This document shows, one piece after another, positions 4,873-7,725 of a DNA stretch of 7,725 nt (position 1 is its first letter; each line of letters starts with the position of its first letter). The DNA comes from Nevskiaceae bacterium (lineage in GTDB: Bacteria; Pseudomonadota; Gammaproteobacteria; Steroidobacterales; Steroidobacteraceae): contig JAITMN010000255.1 of assembly GCA_031277355.1 (NCBI GenBank), positions 1 through 7,725 on the forward strand, in the 5' to 3' direction. A model generated the notes under the pieces. The model did no database searches and was not told the origin of the DNA. It saw only the letters and a program-made list of their open reading frames with translations. Position numbers and translations under genes: made by a program.

Positions 4873-5562
4873 TCAATCCGTATCGCCAGCCGCCGAACCC
4901 CCGCCCATGCCGATACCCATACCCATTCCCATACCTGCACCCATTGCACCGCCACCGCCGCCCGCACCGCCTCCACCACCAGTTCTGCCCGCGCCGCCCT
5001 TCTCCCCAGCGCCGCCTTCGCCCTTGCCGCTCTTGGCAACGACGCGCGCCGGTCCCTGCTTCGGAACGGCAAGCTCGCGGGGAATCGGGTCCAGATCGAG
5101 CACCTGGCGGATGAATTCACGCAGCGACACGACCAACTCATCGGTGGCGGTCGGCTGACCCGAAGCAAGCTGCGTTGCAGCCTTCACCGCAAGCCGTACC
5201 TGTTCTTCAGTGCCCAGCAGAATGATGTCGGACAGCGCCGCCTCAACCGCATCGCGCATGCGCCGCGCGCGTTCGTTGTCTTCCAGCGGATCGGCGTTGC
5301 TGGTATCGGCGGCTTTCAAACGCAGATCGCGCAGATGCACGGGGCTGACGGCAAGCTCGCCGGTGAAGGAACCGCCCAGCGTCTTGTAGGCGGCAATCAA
5401 CGTGCGCAGACGTTCGTTGATCTGCCGGTTCTCGCGTTCGCGCCGCTGCTGCATCGTTTGCATCACGATCAGGCGGATGCTCACACCGATCAGCGTGATC
5501 AGCACCAGGCCGAGCAGCGTCGTCAAAATGCCCTGCCACGAACTGAAGTCCAAGTTGCGCAT
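4873..5562 (-). CDS. Conserved hypothetical membrane-anchored protein with Gly/Met-rich C-terminal tail
   Basis: I do not recognise a named family; I recall similar uncharacterised proteins in gammaproteobacteria. The 229-residue product has one N-terminal transmembrane helix (about 11-34, ILTTLLGLVLITLIGVSIRL). A basic stretch follows at 39-55 (QRRERENRQINERLR), suggesting an inner-membrane anchor with the bulk in the cytoplasm. Residues 98-165 look helical, with RDAVEAALSDIILLGTEEQV and LVVSLREFIRQVLDLDPIPREL. From about 179 the sequence is low-complexity Gly-rich, ending in alternating Gly-Met (MGMGMGIGMG, 211-220), probably disordered. ATG at 5562 has AAGGA (5569-5573) 6 nt upstream. It starts 21 nt after the S9 peptidase stop, so the two are probably one transcript. 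It converges on the abiEii remnant with 21 nt between the stop codons and no clear terminator there. Confidence 0.85.
   Translation of the reverse strand: MRNLDFSSWQGILTTLLGLVLITLIGVSIRLIVMQTMQQRRERENRQINERLRTLIAAYKTLGGSFTGELAVSPVHLRDLRLKAADTSNADPLEDNERARRMRDAVEAALSDIILLGTEEQVRLAVKAATQLASGQPTATDELVVSLREFIRQVLDLDPIPRELAVPKQGPARVVAKSGKGEGGAGEKGGAGRTGGGGGAGGGGGAMGAGMGMGMGIGMGGGSAAGDTD
4904..4945 (-). repeat. Hexanucleotide tandem repeat coding the Gly-Met tail
   Basis: On the + strand seven imperfect 6-nt units (CCCATG, CCGATA, CCCATA, CCCATT, CCCATA, CCTGCA, CCCATT) lie head to tail. In the - strand gene they encode the alternating Gly-Met/Ile stretch near the C-terminus. Unit length is a multiple of three, so slippage would change tail length without a frameshift. 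A CCG/CCA-rich stretch follows (about 4946-4990) encoding poly-Gly. Confidence 0.7.
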
Positions 5563-5583
5563 GCGAAGTCCTTGTCGCGCGTG

Positions 5584-7674
5584 TCAGCGCTGATTGTCGA
5601 TAAGCACCGGCTCGATGACATCGGCGGGCTTGAATCCAAACACCGCGCCATAAAAATAAAGCTCCGCTTCCAGACTGCGCACGATGTTCTCGGCCCTGCG
5701 AAAACCATGCTGCTCACCGGCGAAGGTCACATACGCCACCGGCGTGCCCTTTTGCCGCAGCACCGTGGCCATCATTTCCGATTGATTCGGCGGCACGACC
5801 TTGTCTTCCAGTCCCTGAAACAAAATCAACGCCGCCGAAATGTTGTCGGCAGAATGAATCGGCGAACGGGCACGATACACATCGCGGGCCGCCGGATACG
5901 GACCGATCAGCGAATCCAGATATCGCGATTCAAACTTGTGCGTGTCGCGCGCCAGCACTTCCACATCGCTGACGCCGTAGTAACTGGCCCCGGCCTTGAA
6001 CGTGTCGTGAAACGCCAGCGCTGCCAGCGTCGTGTAGCCGCCCGCACTGCCACCACGAATAGCGATGCGATCACCATCCACCTTGCCCTGCGCCACCAGA
6101 TATCGCGCGCCATGAACCACATCGTCCACATCGAACACGCCCCACTGCCCCTTGAGCCGGTCGCGATACGGCCGCCCATAGCCGGTGCTGCCGCGATAGT
6201 TCACGTCGAGCACCGCAAAGCCGCGACTGGTCCAGAACTGCGTCCGCGAATCCAGCGCCGAACTCGTGGCGCCCGTGGGACCGCCATGCGTCAACACCAG
6301 CAGCGGCGGCTTGTGGCCCGCAGGCGCGGAGAACTGCGGATTCTTCGGCGCATAAAAGAACGCATGGGCGATGTCGCCTGCGCTGGTTTCATAGGCAATG
6401 GCCTCAGGCGATGAAATCCACTGTGATTCCAGACTGTCGGGACTGGAACGGCGCAACACTTCAATCTGCACCGAAGCCGACGCCGACAACGACGCCAACG
6501 ACATCCGCGCAATCACCGGTCCCTGCACCGGCGAACCGCCGATGAAAACCACCGCCTGCGCATTGGCTGCGATGGATTCCAGTGGTTCCAGCTCCATGTC
6601 CACCGGCTCGAATCGACGCGATGGCGTATCGATGAAAGCCATTCGCCATCGCCCGTTCTGACTATAGGTCACCGCGATGCGCTGCGCGTCGATGAAGGCG
6701 TAAGTTGCCGCACTGAACGACCACTGCGCCGTGCCGAACTCGGCCGGCATCGGATGAATGGCAACAGCCTCGCGAGTCGACGCATCGCGCCGATACAGAT
6801 TCCACCCGCCGGTGCCATCCGACACATAGTAACGCTCGCCATCGGGCGACCAACTGGGCTGGAAGATGGATTCATTGTCTGCGCCCGCCACCAATTCGCG
6901 TGCGCCGAGCGCACCATCCTCTGCAATCTCCGCCACCCACAACTGCGTGCCATCCCAGGGCATGTTCGGATGATTCCACTGCAACCACGCCAGTTTGCGA
7001 CCATCGGGGCTGATGATCGGATCGGAATAAAAATCTGCGCCCGAAACCAGCACCGCATCGGGCTTGCCGCCACGCACATCCACCGCAGCAATCGTATTGA
7101 CCGGCTCCGCATCACCGCGCGCGTGATCCTCGCGCACCAGCACCAGCCGGCCACGGGCTTCATCCATCACACCATCGGCATAGAAATAACCTTCGGCGGT
7201 CAGCGGCTCGGGAGAACCGCCGGACGCCAAACGATAAAGGCGCTGATCGGCGAAATTGGAGAAATAAACCACGCCACGATGCACAACAAATGCGCCGCCG
7301 CCATACTCATGCACGCGCGTGCGCACGTTCACACCGGACGGCGTGACATCAACCACATTGCCATCAGCAGTTCGCTTGACGATGACGTTTCTGCCGCCCT
7401 CCGATGCGCGGCCTTCCACCCAATACACCTCATCGCCATCGAGCGCGACCTGCGCGAACCGCAGCGCGCCAGCCGTGACGCGAGCCGCAGTGAGTGGAGA
7501 TTTCCATTCGCCATAAGGCGCAATCGTTTCAGACATCGGCAACTCCGGATTCGATGGCGAGCACGCGCCAAGCACAAGCACCGCGCACAACAACGCGCCG
7601 CGCGCTGCGAAAACCCGCGCCCTGGGCTCATCTGCTGTCATCCTTTTCACGTTCGTGTATTTTGCAGCATCCAT
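5584..7674 (-). CDS. S9 family (prolyl oligopeptidase-type) serine peptidase, probable lipoprotein
   Basis: This 696-residue peptidase (COG1506, dipeptidyl/acylaminoacyl peptidase-like) probably cleaves peptides in the periplasm or at the envelope. A basic N-terminus and hydrophobic stretch lead to lipobox LGAC (Cys38), suggesting lipidation. IAPYGEWKSPLTA (51-63) is typical of the subfamily N-terminus. A beta-propeller with repeats such as DPIISPDGRKLAW (218-230) and FQPSWSPDGERYYV (271-284) spans about 70-400. The alpha/beta-hydrolase domain follows from about 430: LTHGGPTG (461-468), nucleophile Ser543 in RGGSAGGY, Asp624 in GLEDKVVPP and His656 in GEQHGF complete the triad. Start is uncertain. 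ATG 7674 lacks an SD and gives a 37-residue signal. Met12 (7641) gives a more usual 26 residues but has AAAAGG directly abutting the ATG. The stop is at 5584-5586, and the 229-residue membrane protein gene follows after 21 nt. Confidence 0.92.
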   Translation of the reverse strand: MDAAKYTNVKRMTADEPRARVFAARGALLCAVLVLGACSPSNPELPMSETIAPYGEWKSPLTAARVTAGALRFAQVALDGDEVYWVEGRASEGGRNVIVKRTADGNVVDVTPSGVNVRTRVHEYGGGAFVVHRGVVYFSNFADQRLYRLASGGSPEPLTAEGYFYADGVMDEARGRLVLVREDHARGDAEPVNTIAAVDVRGGKPDAVLVSGADFYSDPIISPDGRKLAWLQWNHPNMPWDGTQLWVAEIAEDGALGARELVAGADNESIFQPSWSPDGERYYVSDGTGGWNLYRRDASTREAVAIHPMPAEFGTAQWSFSAATYAFIDAQRIAVTYSQNGRWRMAFIDTPSRRFEPVDMELEPLESIAANAQAVVFIGGSPVQGPVIARMSLASLSASASVQIEVLRRSSPDSLESQWISSPEAIAYETSAGDIAHAFFYAPKNPQFSAPAGHKPPLLVLTHGGPTGATSSALDSRTQFWTSRGFAVLDVNYRGSTGYGRPYRDRLKGQWGVFDVDDVVHGARYLVAQGKVDGDRIAIRGGSAGGYTTLAALAFHDTFKAGASYYGVSDVEVLARDTHKFESRYLDSLIGPYPAARDVYRARSPIHSADNISAALILFQGLEDKVVPPNQSEMMATVLRQKGTPVAYVTFAGEQHGFRRAENIVRSLEAELYFYGAVFGFKPADVIEPVLIDNQR

Positions 7675-7690
7675 GAGGTCGATTCATCCA

Positions 7691-7725
7691 ATGGCCGTGT
7701 TGCTCGGCGCTCTTGCCGGCCTGCT
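7691..7725 (+). CDS. Possible 5' end of a divergent gene (membrane or exported protein), cut by window end
   Basis: The frame is open from ATG 7673 through the window end and reads MRSIHP followed by MAVLLGALAGL, a hydrophobic start typical of a membrane segment or signal peptide. ATG 7691 is preferred over ATG 7673: GAGG (7675-7678) lies 12 nt upstream, and the earlier ATG would overlap the start codon of the S9 peptidase gene on the other strand. Only 11 complete codons are visible, so no function can be given and the call may be spurious. Confidence 0.3.
   Translation, partial: MAVLLGALAGL

Noticed and set aside
4858..6414. 518-codon + strand open frame opposite the membrane protein and S9 peptidase genes
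   Set aside because: Rich in His/Arg/Gln with no domain; the opposite strand has the lipobox, catalytic triad, SD sites and operon spacing of real genes.
1..7725. CRISPR array, tRNA, rRNA, insertion sequence or integrase
   Set aside because: No regularly spaced repeats, tRNA-like cloverleaf, transposase/integrase motif or terminal inverted repeats were seen.

Overview
This is a G+C-rich bacterial chromosomal window with little intergenic space and Shine-Dalgarno (SD) sites on several genes. It most resembles a gammaproteobacterium, perhaps Xanthomonadales-like, judged from the E. coli-type IlvB, the SuhB C-terminus, and the lipoprotein S9 peptidase paired with a TM-anchored 229-residue protein. 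The class is fairly likely; the order is a guess.

Layout. Bases 1-222 hold the 3' end of suhB on the + strand. After a 54-nt gap with two palindromes comes a stand-alone AAA ATPase/DUF4143 gene (277-1533). The next 234 nt (1534-1767) have no large gene. They hold what reads as a complete branched-chain amino acid attenuator: a 24-residue leader peptide rich in Val/Leu/Ile, candidate alternative pairings, an intrinsic terminator, and a hairpin over the next ribosome binding site. This leads into ilvB (1768-3486), the catalytic subunit of acetolactate synthase. The usual partner ilvN is absent downstream. In its place is an AbiE-type cassette: an intact AbiEi antitoxin/repressor gene (3533-4360) behind a perfect 21-nt palindrome, overlapping by 4 nt an abiEii toxin gene (4357-4851) wrecked by two apparent deletions. 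Converging on this from the - strand is a two-gene unit: an exported S9-family serine peptidase lipoprotein (7674-5584) and, 21 nt later, a TM-anchored protein with a Gly/Met-rich tail (5562-4873). The last ~50 bases may begin a divergent + strand gene.

How it fits together. The core is a valine/leucine/isoleucine biosynthesis locus controlled by translation-coupled attenuation, of the kind known for E. coli ivbL-ilvBN. Defence or addiction-type genes flank it on both sides: DUF4143 upstream and a degraded AbiE pair downstream, the latter where ilvN would be expected. The strongest finding is the leader/attenuator, which is too short for a standard gene track. Next are the missing ilvN, the AbiEi gene left beside a dead toxin, and the palindromes lying across the starts of the two accessory genes.
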